From contig JAAVXQ010000126.1 of assembly GCA_022790685.1 (NCBI GenBank), positions 1-17,394 on the forward strand: a stretch of DNA of 17,394 bases, in the 5' to 3' direction. The DNA is from Clostridia bacterium. Lineage in GTDB: Bacteria > Bacillota > Clostridia > TANB77 > CAG-508. The position numbers were made by a program, and so were the translations under genes. This document shows, piece by piece, positions 1 through 7,215 of this stretch (its first letter is position 1; each line of letters opens with the position of its first letter). Under the pieces are notes generated by a model. That model was not told the origin of the DNA and did not search any database. It worked only from the letters and a program-made list of their open reading frames with translations.

Positions 1-1
1 G

Positions 2-787
2 GATATTGATAACGAGCAAGATTTAGAGATACAAGAAAAGTTTTTAGCGAAGATAAATGAACTGATTGACTGTGGAGTTTTAGCGTTTAATACTGAGGCC
101 GCAGAAATTGGGGGTGCTGCAAGAGGAAAAGTATTTACAAAATTAGGAAGAGAATTATTAATAGCAGTAAAGCAAGGTGGACCTGACCCGGCAGGAAACT
201 CTAAATTAAAAGATGTTATAGCAAAATGTAAGGCAAATAATATGCCTAATGATACAATAAATAATGCAATTAAAAAAGCTTCAGGAGCTGGTAGCTCTGC
301 AAATTATGAAGAAATTGTTTATGAAGGTTATGGTGTAAATGGAGTCGCTGTTATAGTTAATGCTTCAACAGATAATAAAAATAGAACAGCAGCAGATGTA
401 AGACATATATTTGATAAATTTGGTGGAAATTTAGGTACATCTGGTTGTGTATCATACATGTTCGAGAAAAAAGGAATAATAGTAATTGAAAAAGAAGAAT
501 GTTCTTTAGGAGAAGATGATTTAATGATGCTTGCTATAGAAGCAGGAGCAGAAGACTTTTCATCAGAAGAAGAAGTTTATCAAATAACCACTGCTCCAAC
601 TGATTTTACTAAAGTAACAGAAGAACTAGAAAAAAGCGGATTAAAATTCTTAGAAGCAGGAGTGCAAATGATACCAAGTACATATGTAAATTTAGATGAA
701 AAAGGTTCAGAAAGAATGCAAAAATTGATAGATGGACTAGAAGACTTAGACGATGTTTTAGAAGTATTTCATAACTGGGAAGAATAG
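2..787 (+). CDS. yebC: YebC/PmpR-family regulator, 5' end partial with atypical N-terminus
   Basis: The family comprises cytosolic proteins described as transcriptional regulators and more recently as translation factors that relieve stalling at proline-rich stretches. Family similarity starts at base 116 with AARGKVFTKLGREL and runs through KQGGPDP, NNMPNDTI, YEGYGVNG and the GTSGCVSYMFEKKG segment to the C-terminal NLDEKG...LEDLDDV block, so the core and C-terminal domains look complete. The reading frame is open to the window edge with no ATG before base 242. Starting at 242 would discard about 42 conserved residues. The usual opening of the family (M-A/S-G-H-S-K-W...) is absent: bases 2-115 encode about 38 unrelated residues with more GC-rich codons (GCG, CTG, GCC, GAC). 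This may be a fusion, an insertion boundary or an assembly join. A terminator follows the stop. Family assignment is secure; the 5' end is not. Confidence 0.9.
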   Translation, partial: DIDNEQDLEIQEKFLAKINELIDCGVLAFNTEAAEIGGAARGKVFTKLGRELLIAVKQGGPDPAGNSKLKDVIAKCKANNMPNDTINNAIKKASGAGSSANYEEIVYEGYGVNGVAVIVNASTDNKNRTAADVRHIFDKFGGNLGTSGCVSYMFEKKGIIVIEKEECSLGEDDLMMLAIEAGAEDFSSEEEVYQITTAPTDFTKVTEELEKSGLKFLEAGVQMIPSTYVNLDEKGSERMQKLIDGLEDLDDVLEVFHNWEE

Positions 788-805
788 TAATTTAAAATAT
801 TAAAT

Positions 806-842
806 AAAAACATTTAGAGTTTTATGCTCTAAATGTTTTTTT
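806..842 (+). terminator. Rho-independent terminator after yebC
   Basis: A perfect 9-bp stem (catttagag at 811-819 with ctctaaatg at 827-835) encloses a 7-nt loop. It is extended by an A-tract before (806-810) and a T-tract after (836-842). It lies 18 bases past the yebC stop and separates it from gpr. Confidence 0.9.
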
Positions 843-970
843 GTGCCTAATAAAATTAAAAAAATCATACAAGATAAATAAATAGAAAAATTTAAATTTA
901 ATTAAAGCTTTAAAGTTTTTTTTGAATAAAAAATTGTAAATTGCAAAAAATTACTATAGAGGTGATTAAT

Positions 971-1853
971 ATGTTTTTTAGAACAGATATGGCAGTTGAA
1001 AGAAGAGATTTGTATAGAAATGCTAATAAAATTGAAGATGAAATAAATGGCATAGAATGTGAAGAGGAAAAAAAGGAAAATATAACTATAACTAGAGTAA
1101 AAATAAAAGATAAGGAAGGAGAAAAGGCTTTAAATAAAAAAAAGGGAAATTATATAACAATAGATGTGAAAAAAATACACAATATATCAATAGAAACAGA
1201 AGAAAATATAATAGATACCGTTACAAAAGAATTAAAAGCAATAATAGATATGCATATAAAACCTGATGAGGAAGTATTAGTTGTAGGACTTGGAAACTTA
1301 TATTCTACACCAGATTCATTAGGTTCAAAAGTAGTACAGAATATAGAAATAACAAGACATATAAAAATGTATTTGCCAAATTGTATAGATAAAAATACAA
1401 GAAGTATAAGTGCTGTAACGCCAGGTGTTTTAGGAACTACAGGAATAGAATCTTTAGAAATAGTAAAAGGAATTGTTGAAAATGTAAAACCTAAACTAAT
1501 AATAGCAATAGATAGTTTATGTTCAAAAAATATAGAAAGAATAAATAAATCTATACAAATATCGGACACAGGAATTGTGCCAGGTGGTGGAGTTCGGAAA
1601 TAGTAGGGAAGAATTATCAGAAGAGACTTTGGGTGTGCCTGTAATAGCCTTAGGAATTCCCACTGTATTAGATGCCGCAACAATTGTGATAAATACATTA
1701 AACTTATGTGATGTTATTATATCTGAAGATGAAATTATAGAAAAAATGAATTTAAACAATTTTAATTTTATAGTTACTCCAAAAGAAATAGATAGTCTAA
1801 TTGAAAATATGACTAATATAGTATCAGATAGCATAAATAATAGTTTAGGGTAA
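971..1853 (+). pseudogene. gpr: GPR spore germination endopeptidase, split by an apparent one-base frameshift
   Basis: GPR (peptidase family A25) is made as a zymogen in the forespore, self-processes, and degrades small acid-soluble spore proteins at germination. The ATG at 971 is preferred because AGAGGTG lies six bases upstream; a TTG at 941 in the same frame has no comparable site. Visible family blocks are FRTDMAVE at the N-terminus (processing-site-like), VVGLGN, TPGVLGTTG, IAIDSL and DTGIVPGGGV. The first frame then ends at 1603 with VRK-stop, while the rest of the family sequence (GNSREELSEETLGVPVIALGIPTVLDA...FIVTPKEID) continues one frame over to 1853. Omitting the C at 1595 restores a 293-codon protein of near-normal length with the expected GVGN..EE.SEETLG join. 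Either the gene is broken, the base is a sequence error, or decoding shifts +1. A dedicated terminator follows. Identity is very secure; functionality is open. Confidence 0.85.
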
Positions 1854-1866
1854 ATTTAATTAATAT

Positions 1867-1910
1867 AAAACATTTGTAAGGGCTCATAATGCAATTACAA
1901 ATGTTTTTTT
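1867..1910 (+). terminator. Rho-independent terminator after gpr
   Basis: A 9-bp stem (catttgtaa at 1871-1879 with ttacaaatg at 1895-1903) with a 15-nt loop, flanked by an A-tract (1867-1870) and seven T residues (1904-1910). It starts 14 bases after the stop of the second gpr frame. Confidence 0.88.
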
Positions 1911-1953
1911 GGTTACAAAAGGAATTAAATAAAATGAGAATACTTACTTCATA

Positions 1954-1986
1954 TATAAGAATTATTTTTGGAAAAAAATTCTTATA
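1954..1986. promoter_or_regulatory. Inverted repeat upstream of the flavodiiron operon, possible operator
   Basis: tataagaatt (1954-1963) is matched perfectly by aattcttata (1977-1986). The spacer holds a further 5-bp T5-GG-A5 palindrome, so the whole element is almost a continuous palindrome with one bulged A at 1964. No T-tract follows, and it lies upstream of the likely -10 element of the next gene, so an operator for a dimeric regulator is more likely than a terminator. No regulator can be named. Confidence 0.4.
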
Positions 1987-2010
1987 AAATAATTAAAAAA
2001 AATATAGTAA

Positions 2011-2038
2011 TTAATATTTAAAAATGATAAAATATAAT
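2011..2038 (+). promoter_or_regulatory. Candidate sigma-A promoter of the flavodiiron operon
   Basis: A perfect TATAAT at 2033-2038 is preceded, after 16 bases, by a weak -35 (TTAATA, 2011-2016). Transcription would start near 2045, just upstream of the AAGGAG ribosome binding site at 2051. AT-rich background makes chance matches common, so this is tentative. Confidence 0.35.
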
Positions 2039-2065
2039 TGATTTTAATAAAAGGAGAAAACACTT

Positions 2066-3244
2066 ATGTCGAAAAAAATAACAGATAAAATTACATGGGT
2101 TGGTAAAACTGATTGGGAACTTAAAAAGTTTCACGGAGATGAATTTACCACTAATAGTGGATCATCATATAATAGTTATTTAGTGCAAGATAAAAAAACA
2201 GTTTTAATAGATACAGCTTGGCTTCCATATGATAAAGAGTTTGTTTCTAAATTAAAACAAGAAATAGATTTAAATAAGATTGATTATGTAATCGCACTTC
2301 ATGGAGAAATAGATCATTCAGGTTCTCTTAAGGAACTTATGAGAGAAATTCCAAATACACCAATATATTGTACAGCAAATGGTGAAAAGTCAATAAAAGG
2401 GCAATACCATGAAAATTGGAATTTTAAAATAGTAAAAACAGGAGATACATTAAATATAGGTGAAAATACATTAACCTTTATAGAAGCACCAATGCTTCAT
2501 TGGCCAGATACTATGTTTGCATATATGGATAAAGAAAAGGTTTTGTTTAGCAGTGATGGTTTTGGTCAACATTTAGCATCAGAATTTTTATATGCACATG
2601 AAGTGGATCAAGACTTATTATTTGAAGAAGCTTTAATATATTATGCAAATATTTTAGCTCCATTTGGACCTATGGCTATAAGAAAGATAAATGAAATACT
2701 AGCAATGAACTTACCATTAGAAATGATTTGTCCAAGCCATGGTATGATATGGAAAGAAAACCCTACTCAAATAGTAGAAAAATATTTACAGTGGGCAAAT
2801 AATTATCAGGAAAATCAAATTACAATAATATATGATACTATGTGGAATGATACTAGAAAAATGGCAGAAGCAATAGCTAAAGGAATAAAAATGAAAGACA
2901 AACAAGTAGAAGTAAAACTATTAAATACTGCTAAAGAAGATAAGACGAAAGTTTTAACAGAAGTATTTAAATCCAAAATGATATTAGTAGGATCACCAAC
3001 AGTAAATAATGGAATATTATTTTCGATTGCTGGAATTTTAGAAATGATAAAAGGAATGAAACTAAAAAATAAAAAGGCAGCAACTTTTGGAAGTTTTGGA
3101 TGGAGTGGAGAAGCAGTAAAACTTATGACTGAAGAATTGCAAAAAGCAGGATTTGAGATAATAAATGATGGAATAAAGGTTATGTGGACACCAGATGAAG
3201 AGATGGAAAATAAATTAATTGAATATGGAAAAGAATTAGTATAA
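2066..3244 (+). CDS. fprA: Flavodiiron protein (FprA, A-type flavoprotein)
   Basis: Flavodiiron proteins reduce O2 to water (and in some cases NO to N2O) in the cytosol of anaerobes, using electrons from rubredoxin or related donors; the role here is oxygen protection. Residues 1 to about 245 form the metallo-beta-lactamase-like domain with all diiron ligands in place: H79-x-E81-x-D83-H84 (LHGEIDHSG), H145 (APMLHWPD), D164 (SSDGFG) and H225 (PSHGMIW). From about residue 252 a flavodoxin-like FMN domain follows (IIYDTMWNDT phosphate loop, VGSPTVNNG, FGSFGWSG). At 392 residues it is the standard two-domain length, with no fused rubredoxin or flavin reductase domain. AAGGAG at 2051-2056 sits 9 bases before the ATG. 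It is followed 21 bases later by a membrane-protein gene with no terminator between, so the two are probably co-transcribed. Confidence 0.95.
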   Translation: MSKKITDKITWVGKTDWELKKFHGDEFTTNSGSSYNSYLVQDKKTVLIDTAWLPYDKEFVSKLKQEIDLNKIDYVIALHGEIDHSGSLKELMREIPNTPIYCTANGEKSIKGQYHENWNFKIVKTGDTLNIGENTLTFIEAPMLHWPDTMFAYMDKEKVLFSSDGFGQHLASEFLYAHEVDQDLLFEEALIYYANILAPFGPMAIRKINEILAMNLPLEMICPSHGMIWKENPTQIVEKYLQWANNYQENQITIIYDTMWNDTRKMAEAIAKGIKMKDKQVEVKLLNTAKEDKTKVLTEVFKSKMILVGSPTVNNGILFSIAGILEMIKGMKLKNKKAATFGSFGWSGEAVKLMTEELQKAGFEIINDGIKVMWTPDEEMENKLIEYGKELV

Positions 3245-3265
3245 AGAAAGAAAAGAGGTTTTATT

Positions 3266-3883
3266 ATGGAAAATGAAAGATGTTTAGATTTAAAATATGC
3301 AAAATTATCAAAAGCAGGAGAAATTATAGAAATGCTTTGCATTTGCTTAGGAGTATTTTTAATACCATTATTTTTACCAAAGTTATTAACAATTGTATTT
3401 GGAAAAACAAGTGTAATAGCATCTAATTCGCAATATGTTGTAGGAAGTGTTGTAAATACTCTACTTATAATAGCTGGTGTAAATGCGAATGGATGGAAAA
3501 AAGTTCTTGGAATAGTTACTCTTCCTAGTATATCAGCATTATTTGGTGGACTAGTACTAAAAGCTTCATCAGTATATACTATGTATATGATTCCAGCTAT
3601 ATGGATAGGAAATTTTGCAATTATATATTTATATAGATATTTATTTGTAAAGAAAAACTTAAATTATATAGTAACCTCAGCAATTGCAATAATAACAAAA
3701 TGTGCAGCAATATATGCAGGTTTCAATCTTTTAGTTTTAGTAAATATTGTTCCAAATGGAAGTAAAGTATTTACATCTTTAAATATAGCAATGGGAATGA
3801 ACCAACTTGTAACAGCAACTATAGGAGCTGTAATTGCATTTGGAATAATTATTACTATGAAATCAAAAAAAGTGTCAGAATAA
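3266..3883 (+). CDS. Conserved multipass membrane protein of unknown function
   Basis: The 205-residue protein has a short polar start (about 20 residues) and then roughly six hydrophobic segments: about 22-45, 55-72, 80-100, 108-126, 132-158 and 176-198. Short loops such as NANGWKK and YLFVKKNLNY separate them, and it ends in a basic tail (KSKKVSE). I see no catalytic or metal-binding signature. Two cysteines lie in the first hydrophobic segment (MLCICLG), but their spacing alone shows nothing. The layout of compact six-helix segments recalls small substrate-binding membrane proteins, but I cannot assign a transporter family. I have a recollection of similar clostridial proteins carrying hydrogenase-like labels, which this sequence does not support: no iron-sulfur or H-cluster motif is visible. 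AGAGG lies just upstream of the ATG, and it shares a likely transcript with the flavodiiron gene. Confidence 0.75.
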   Translation: MENERCLDLKYAKLSKAGEIIEMLCICLGVFLIPLFLPKLLTIVFGKTSVIASNSQYVVGSVVNTLLIIAGVNANGWKKVLGIVTLPSISALFGGLVLKASSVYTMYMIPAIWIGNFAIIYLYRYLFVKKNLNYIVTSAIAIITKCAAIYAGFNLLVLVNIVPNGSKVFTSLNIAMGMNQLVTATIGAVIAFGIIITMKSKKVSE

Positions 3884-3901
3884 AAATATAATAAGAAGAG
3901 G

Positions 3902-3946
3902 AAATCCTAACTTATAAGTTTAAAGCTTGTAAGTTAGGATTTTTTT
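3902..3946 (+). terminator. Strong Rho-independent terminator after the flavodiiron operon
   Basis: A 17-bp stem (3902-3918 with 3926-3942, one G-U pair) with a 7-nt loop and a T-tract to 3946. It closes the fprA and membrane-protein unit. Confidence 0.92.
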
Positions 3947-4084
3947 ATTTTTAGGACTTTTAAATTAGTTAAGCTCATAGGAAATGTAAGCAATATTTAA
4001 AACTTAAAGAATAAGTCAAACACCTTATTGGAATAATATGAATAATATATAAAAAACATTAGGGGAATTTCTTAAGGAGGAAAT

Positions 4085-4579
4085 ATGAAGTCTTTATGTA
4101 TGAAAGTAATAGGAGAAGAAAAAGAAAACTTTTTAATAGAAAGACTAGAAAGAAGTACTTTAAATATTTATATTTCTAATTATAGATTTAAAACATATGA
4201 CAATGTTATTGTACATTATCCAGAAAAAGAAGAAATAGAAAAATTTTATGAAGGTATGGCTAAAATAATAAAAGAATACATAGAGTATTTCTTTGAAAAG
4301 GATATTATAAAGTCAAATATTAAAAGAAATTATTTTTATTTAAATGAACTAGAAAGAGAATATATTTTTGAAATAACAAATAAAATATTAGATTTACCTG
4401 ATGCTAAGATAGGATATAAAAATAGAATTCTAACTAAAATAATTAAGGATTATATAGTAGAAAATAAATCAATTGTTATTGATGGATTTTCAAATTTTAG
4501 AATAAAAAAATATAGAGAAATAATTGAAAACATTGTTGAAGTTTCAGTTTTTAGCTATTTGGATTTGACATCTTTTTAA
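4085..4579 (+). CDS. ytxC: YtxC-like sporulation protein, short C-terminus
   Basis: The best match I can make is the YtxC family, linked to sporulation but without a defined biochemical role. The diagnostic part is the C-terminal stretch ENKSIVIDGFSNFRIKKY followed by IIENIVEVSVFSYL, which fits the family's I-x-GF-x-NFR-x-x-x-Y block and the helix after it. The protein is mostly charged, with no signal peptide or membrane segment. It is only 164 residues, whereas family members I know of are nearer 280-300; the region normally following the FR-x-x-x-Y helix is missing and is not found in any other frame downstream. AAGGAGG at 4074-4080 is an ideal ribosome binding site. A TraX-family gene starts 57 bases later with its own AAGGAG site and probably shares the transcript. 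The alternative is an unrelated hypothetical protein with local resemblance. Confidence 0.6.
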   Translation: MKSLCMKVIGEEKENFLIERLERSTLNIYISNYRFKTYDNVIVHYPEKEEIEKFYEGMAKIIKEYIEYFFEKDIIKSNIKRNYFYLNELEREYIFEITNKILDLPDAKIGYKNRILTKIIKDYIVENKSIVIDGFSNFRIKKYREIIENIVEVSVFSYLDLTSF

Positions 4580-4636
4580 ATATCTTTTAAAAAATGAATT
4601 TATATGATAAAATTAGTTTTGTAAAAGGAGAAAAAG

Positions 4637-5362
4637 ATGTCAATTTTTTTTATAAAAATAGTAGCATATATAACTATGTTTTTAGATCATATAAAATATG
4701 TTTTACCAGATACAAACTGTTTTATAACAGAATTTTTAGGAAGAATATCTTATCCATTATTTGCGTTTTTGATTACAGAAGGATATATACATACGAAAGA
4801 TTTAGGAAAATATTATAAAAGATTAATAATATTAGCGATAATTTCACAAATACCATTTATGCTTTTTAGAACTTTTGTAGGAAATTTTTTATTGCTTAAT
4901 ATATTAGTTACATTATTACTGGGATTAATTGCAATAAATATATATGACAAAATTGAAAATAAAATTTTAGGAATGATTATTTGTGTATTATTTTCTTTAT
5001 TAGGAGAATTTATTAGAGTAGATTATGGCTGGTATGGAGTTGCAGTTATAATATTATTTTATATATTTAGAAAAAATATAAATTATGAATCAAACTCTAT
5101 AGAAGAAAGAAAAAATAAATTTGTAAATTTAATGTTTTTAAACTTTTTATTTATACTATTAAATATTGTTTATATTTTAAATATGATAAATTGGAATGTG
5201 AATCTAATAAATAATTATATTATAAAATATTTTGTTTGTATAATGTTATCATTAATATTTATAAATTCTTATAATGGAAAGCAGGGAAGAAAAACGGGCT
5301 ATATGTTTTATGCTATATATCCTGTACATCTTTTAATATTATATATTATAGGAATTAGTTAG
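4637..5362 (+). CDS. TraX-family integral membrane protein
   Basis: TraX was named for acetylation of F-pilin, but most chromosomal homologues in Firmicutes are uncharacterised and are thought to be membrane acyltransferase-like proteins. Family features are the opening IKIVAYITMFLDHIKYVL, then GRISYPLFAFLITEGYIHT, SQIPFMLFR, LGEFIRVDYGWYGVAVIILFYIFR, and the closing YNGKQGRKTGYMFYAIYP with HLLILYIIG. Conserved positions with likely functional weight are D17-H18, the R-x-x-x-P-x-F-A-F-L-I-x-E-G block near 36-49 and the PVHL histidine near the end. Seven to eight hydrophobic segments span the 241 residues, which is close to the usual length. An AAGGAG site precedes the ATG; the reading frame opening at 4594 in another phase is a by-product of base composition. 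No conjugation genes are nearby, so a transfer role is unlikely; a cell-surface polymer modification role is only a guess. Confidence 0.82.
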   Translation: MSIFFIKIVAYITMFLDHIKYVLPDTNCFITEFLGRISYPLFAFLITEGYIHTKDLGKYYKRLIILAIISQIPFMLFRTFVGNFLLLNILVTLLLGLIAINIYDKIENKILGMIICVLFSLLGEFIRVDYGWYGVAVIILFYIFRKNINYESNSIEERKNKFVNLMFLNFLFILLNIVYILNMINWNVNLINNYIIKYFVCIMLSLIFINSYNGKQGRKTGYMFYAIYPVHLLILYIIGIS

Positions 5363-5371
5363 CAGAAAATA

Positions 5372-5401
5372 AAAAAAGCAGTTTTTTTTAACTGCTTTTT
5401 T
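5372..5401. terminator. Bidirectional terminator between convergent genes
   Basis: aaaaaagcagtt (5372-5383) pairs perfectly with aactgctttttt (5390-5401) around a T6 loop. The A-tract and T-tract make it usable from both strands, serving the TraX-family gene on plus and the glycosyltransferase gene, which ends at 5409, on minus. Confidence 0.9.
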
Positions 5402-5408
5402 ATTTATT

Positions 5409-6695
5409 TTAAGCATAAGCTTGACGACTCTTTTTGAAAGATAAAAGATTGGTAATCTCGTTTGATTTTTTGATTTGTTTTTGAGCTTCTTCTTGAGCAA
5501 TTTGTTTTGCTTGACGTTCAGCCATAGTTTCACAAATAGCTTTTTGATATGTAAAATGAGTATCTTGAGCAATTTTTGTCCAATTATATTCATTTTTAAC
5601 TTTTGCTTTTGCATTTTTTGTAACTGTATCACATAGTTTATAATCATACAATAAAGTAAGAATTGAATCTGCAAGTGAGTTAGGGTTACCAGCATAGCTT
5701 TTCATTCCATTAACACCATGATCTACAATTTCATTTAGACCACCAATGTCAGAAACAACAACAGGTGTACCAGAAAGCATAGCTTCTAATGCAACAATAC
5801 CAAAGGGTTCATAAGTACTAGGGAATACTGAGACATCAGCACATTTATACATTTTTTGTACATCTTTAGAAGCAAGATATCCTGTAAAATAAACTTTATT
5901 TCCTAAACCTAAGGCATTTACTTGAGCTTTTAATTCATCAATCATTCCACCTTTACCAGCGATAATCAATTTTGAGTCATGATAATTTGCAAGTATTTTT
6001 GGCATAGCAGATATCAAATTTTGAATACCTTTTTCATAAACTAATCTTCCCATAAAAAGAATAATCTTTTCATTATCCATAGCGAATTTTCTTCTAAAAT
6101 CATAATCTCTTTCAATACCATTAAATTGATTTAAATTAACACCATTAGGAATAACATTTATTTTTTCAAAAGGTAAACCAAATAATCTTTGTAATTCAGA
6201 TTTCATATAATTACTGTTAACTATTACTTCAGAGGATTCATAAGTTAGCATCCACTCAGTGTCATTAATATATTTTTGAGTTTCACCATTTATACCACTA
6301 TTTCTACCAGCTTCTGTAGCATGTATTGTAGAAATAAGAGGAGTCTTATAAGCTTGTTTTAAGGTTTTTGCAGCATAAGCTGTTAGCCAATCATGTGCAT
6401 GAATGACATCAAAATTACCTTTTTCAGCAATTATTTCACCAGTTTTTGCTATCATATTAAAATTAAGTTGCATAATCCAATCGATAAAGTTATTAGAAGA
6501 AATCATAAAATTATCAACTCTATATACATTTACACCATTATCGTCTTCATAATATGGAACATTTCCATCTCTATAAGTAACTACAGTAACATCGTGACCA
6601 TCTTTAATTAGTCTATGAGATAAGTCATGTACAACTCTTGCAATTCCTCCTACAACTCTTGGTGGGTATTCCCATGATAGCATTAAAATTTTCAT
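5409..6695 (-). CDS. Glycosyltransferase family 4, glycogen-synthase-like
   Basis: A retaining GT-B glycosyltransferase, probably transferring glucose from a nucleotide sugar onto an alpha-glucan in the cytosol. Residues 1-190 form the acceptor half: WEYPPRVVGGIAR (glycine loop at 16-17), HAHDW at 99-103 as in glycogen synthases, and STIHATEAGRNSGI. Residues 190-385 form the donor half: GRLVYEKG (R217, K222), then P-S-T-Y-E-P-F-G-I-V-A-L-E with the E-x7-E pair at E296 and E304, and SDIGGLNEIV. The GH57 branching enzyme across the divergent intergenic region supports an alpha-glucan role, but GT4 enzymes vary and sucrose, trehalose or surface-glycan synthesis cannot be excluded. No ADP-glucose pyrophosphorylase is present in the window. 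The last ~40 residues form a basic, glutamine-rich, probably helical tail beyond the normal fold. AAAGGAG (6713-6707) lies 11 bases before the ATG. Confidence 0.88.
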   Translation of the reverse strand: MKILMLSWEYPPRVVGGIARVVHDLSHRLIKDGHDVTVVTYRDGNVPYYEDDNGVNVYRVDNFMISSNNFIDWIMQLNFNMIAKTGEIIAEKGNFDVIHAHDWLTAYAAKTLKQAYKTPLISTIHATEAGRNSGINGETQKYINDTEWMLTYESSEVIVNSNYMKSELQRLFGLPFEKINVIPNGVNLNQFNGIERDYDFRRKFAMDNEKIILFMGRLVYEKGIQNLISAMPKILANYHDSKLIIAGKGGMIDELKAQVNALGLGNKVYFTGYLASKDVQKMYKCADVSVFPSTYEPFGIVALEAMLSGTPVVVSDIGGLNEIVDHGVNGMKSYAGNPNSLADSILTLLYDYKLCDTVTKNAKAKVKNEYNWTKIAQDTHFTYQKAICETMAERQAKQIAQEEAQKQIKKSNEITNLLSFKKSRQAYA

Positions 6696-6976
6696 TTAAA
6701 CTAGTACTCCTTTCAAAATCCTTGGTAAAATAAAGTTTGAGAAATAAAATATTTTATATTTATGTTACATATATAAAACTAAAAAATTCCCCAAAAAGAA
6801 TATAAAAATAATTTGTCAAGTTTTATATATATTAAAAGCTAATATAAAAATGTGACAAAATAATATATTGTTTCTATAAATTTTTGATTTATTTTTACTT
6901 TAATTATTGTATATAAAAAAGAACAAAAAGTAAACATTATTTAACAAAAAAATACAAAAAAAATGATAAGAATTGA

Positions 6977-7009
6977 TTACAAAAATGTTACAAAAATGTT
7001 ACAAATAAG
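6977..7009. repeat. Three tandem 11-bp units in the divergent promoter region
   Basis: ttacaaaaatg occurs at 6977-6987 and exactly again at 6988-6998, followed by a diverged third unit (ttacaaataag, 6999-7009). The period is about one DNA helical turn, which would place repeated protein contacts on one face of the helix. Given the AT-rich setting, chance or intrinsic DNA curvature is also possible. Confidence 0.55.
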
Positions 7010-7215
7010 AAAAGGAAGAGAAAACTGTTTTGTCAAGTCTTTTTAAAAATTTTAAGAAAACATAAACCCCTTAGTACAAGTGCTATACAAGCCGAGAAAA
7101 TAAAAAACAAAAAAATAAAAATTGAAAGTTAATATTTTGTTCATATTAATTTTATATAAATATTACATATATTTTGTATATAAATAAAATAATTTGAAAA
7201 ATATTGAATTTACTA

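Noticed and set aside
923..956. Forespore (sigma-G-like) promoter for gpr: TGAATA at 923-928 and ATTACTA at 950-956
   Set aside because: The spacing of 21 bases is too long and the implied start would run into the ribosome binding site; matches in this AT-rich sequence are easily due to chance.
941..970. TTG at 941 as the start of gpr
   Set aside because: It has no upstream ribosome binding site, while the ATG at 971 has AGAGGTG at proper spacing and gives a protein beginning close to the conserved RTD-AVE block.
1150..1834. Long antisense open frames across gpr
   Set aside because: They run opposite conserved family sequence, have low-complexity Ile/Phe/Ser composition and no ribosome binding site; they arise from AT-rich codon bias. 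The same applies to antisense frames in fprA, the GH57 gene, recJ and relA.
4594..4818. Short open frame starting at 4594 overlapping the TraX-family gene
   Set aside because: It is out of phase with the well-supported TraX-family frame, lacks a ribosome binding site and has tyrosine- and arginine-rich composition typical of a spurious frame.
4637..5362. Conjugative element suggested by the TraX-family protein
   Set aside because: No relaxase, coupling protein, type IV secretion or integrase gene is nearby; TraX-family proteins are common on chromosomes.
6791..6819. Minus-strand promoter for the glycosyltransferase using TTGACA (6819-6814)
   Set aside because: The -35 is perfect, but no acceptable -10 hexamer is found 16-18 bases downstream on the minus strand.
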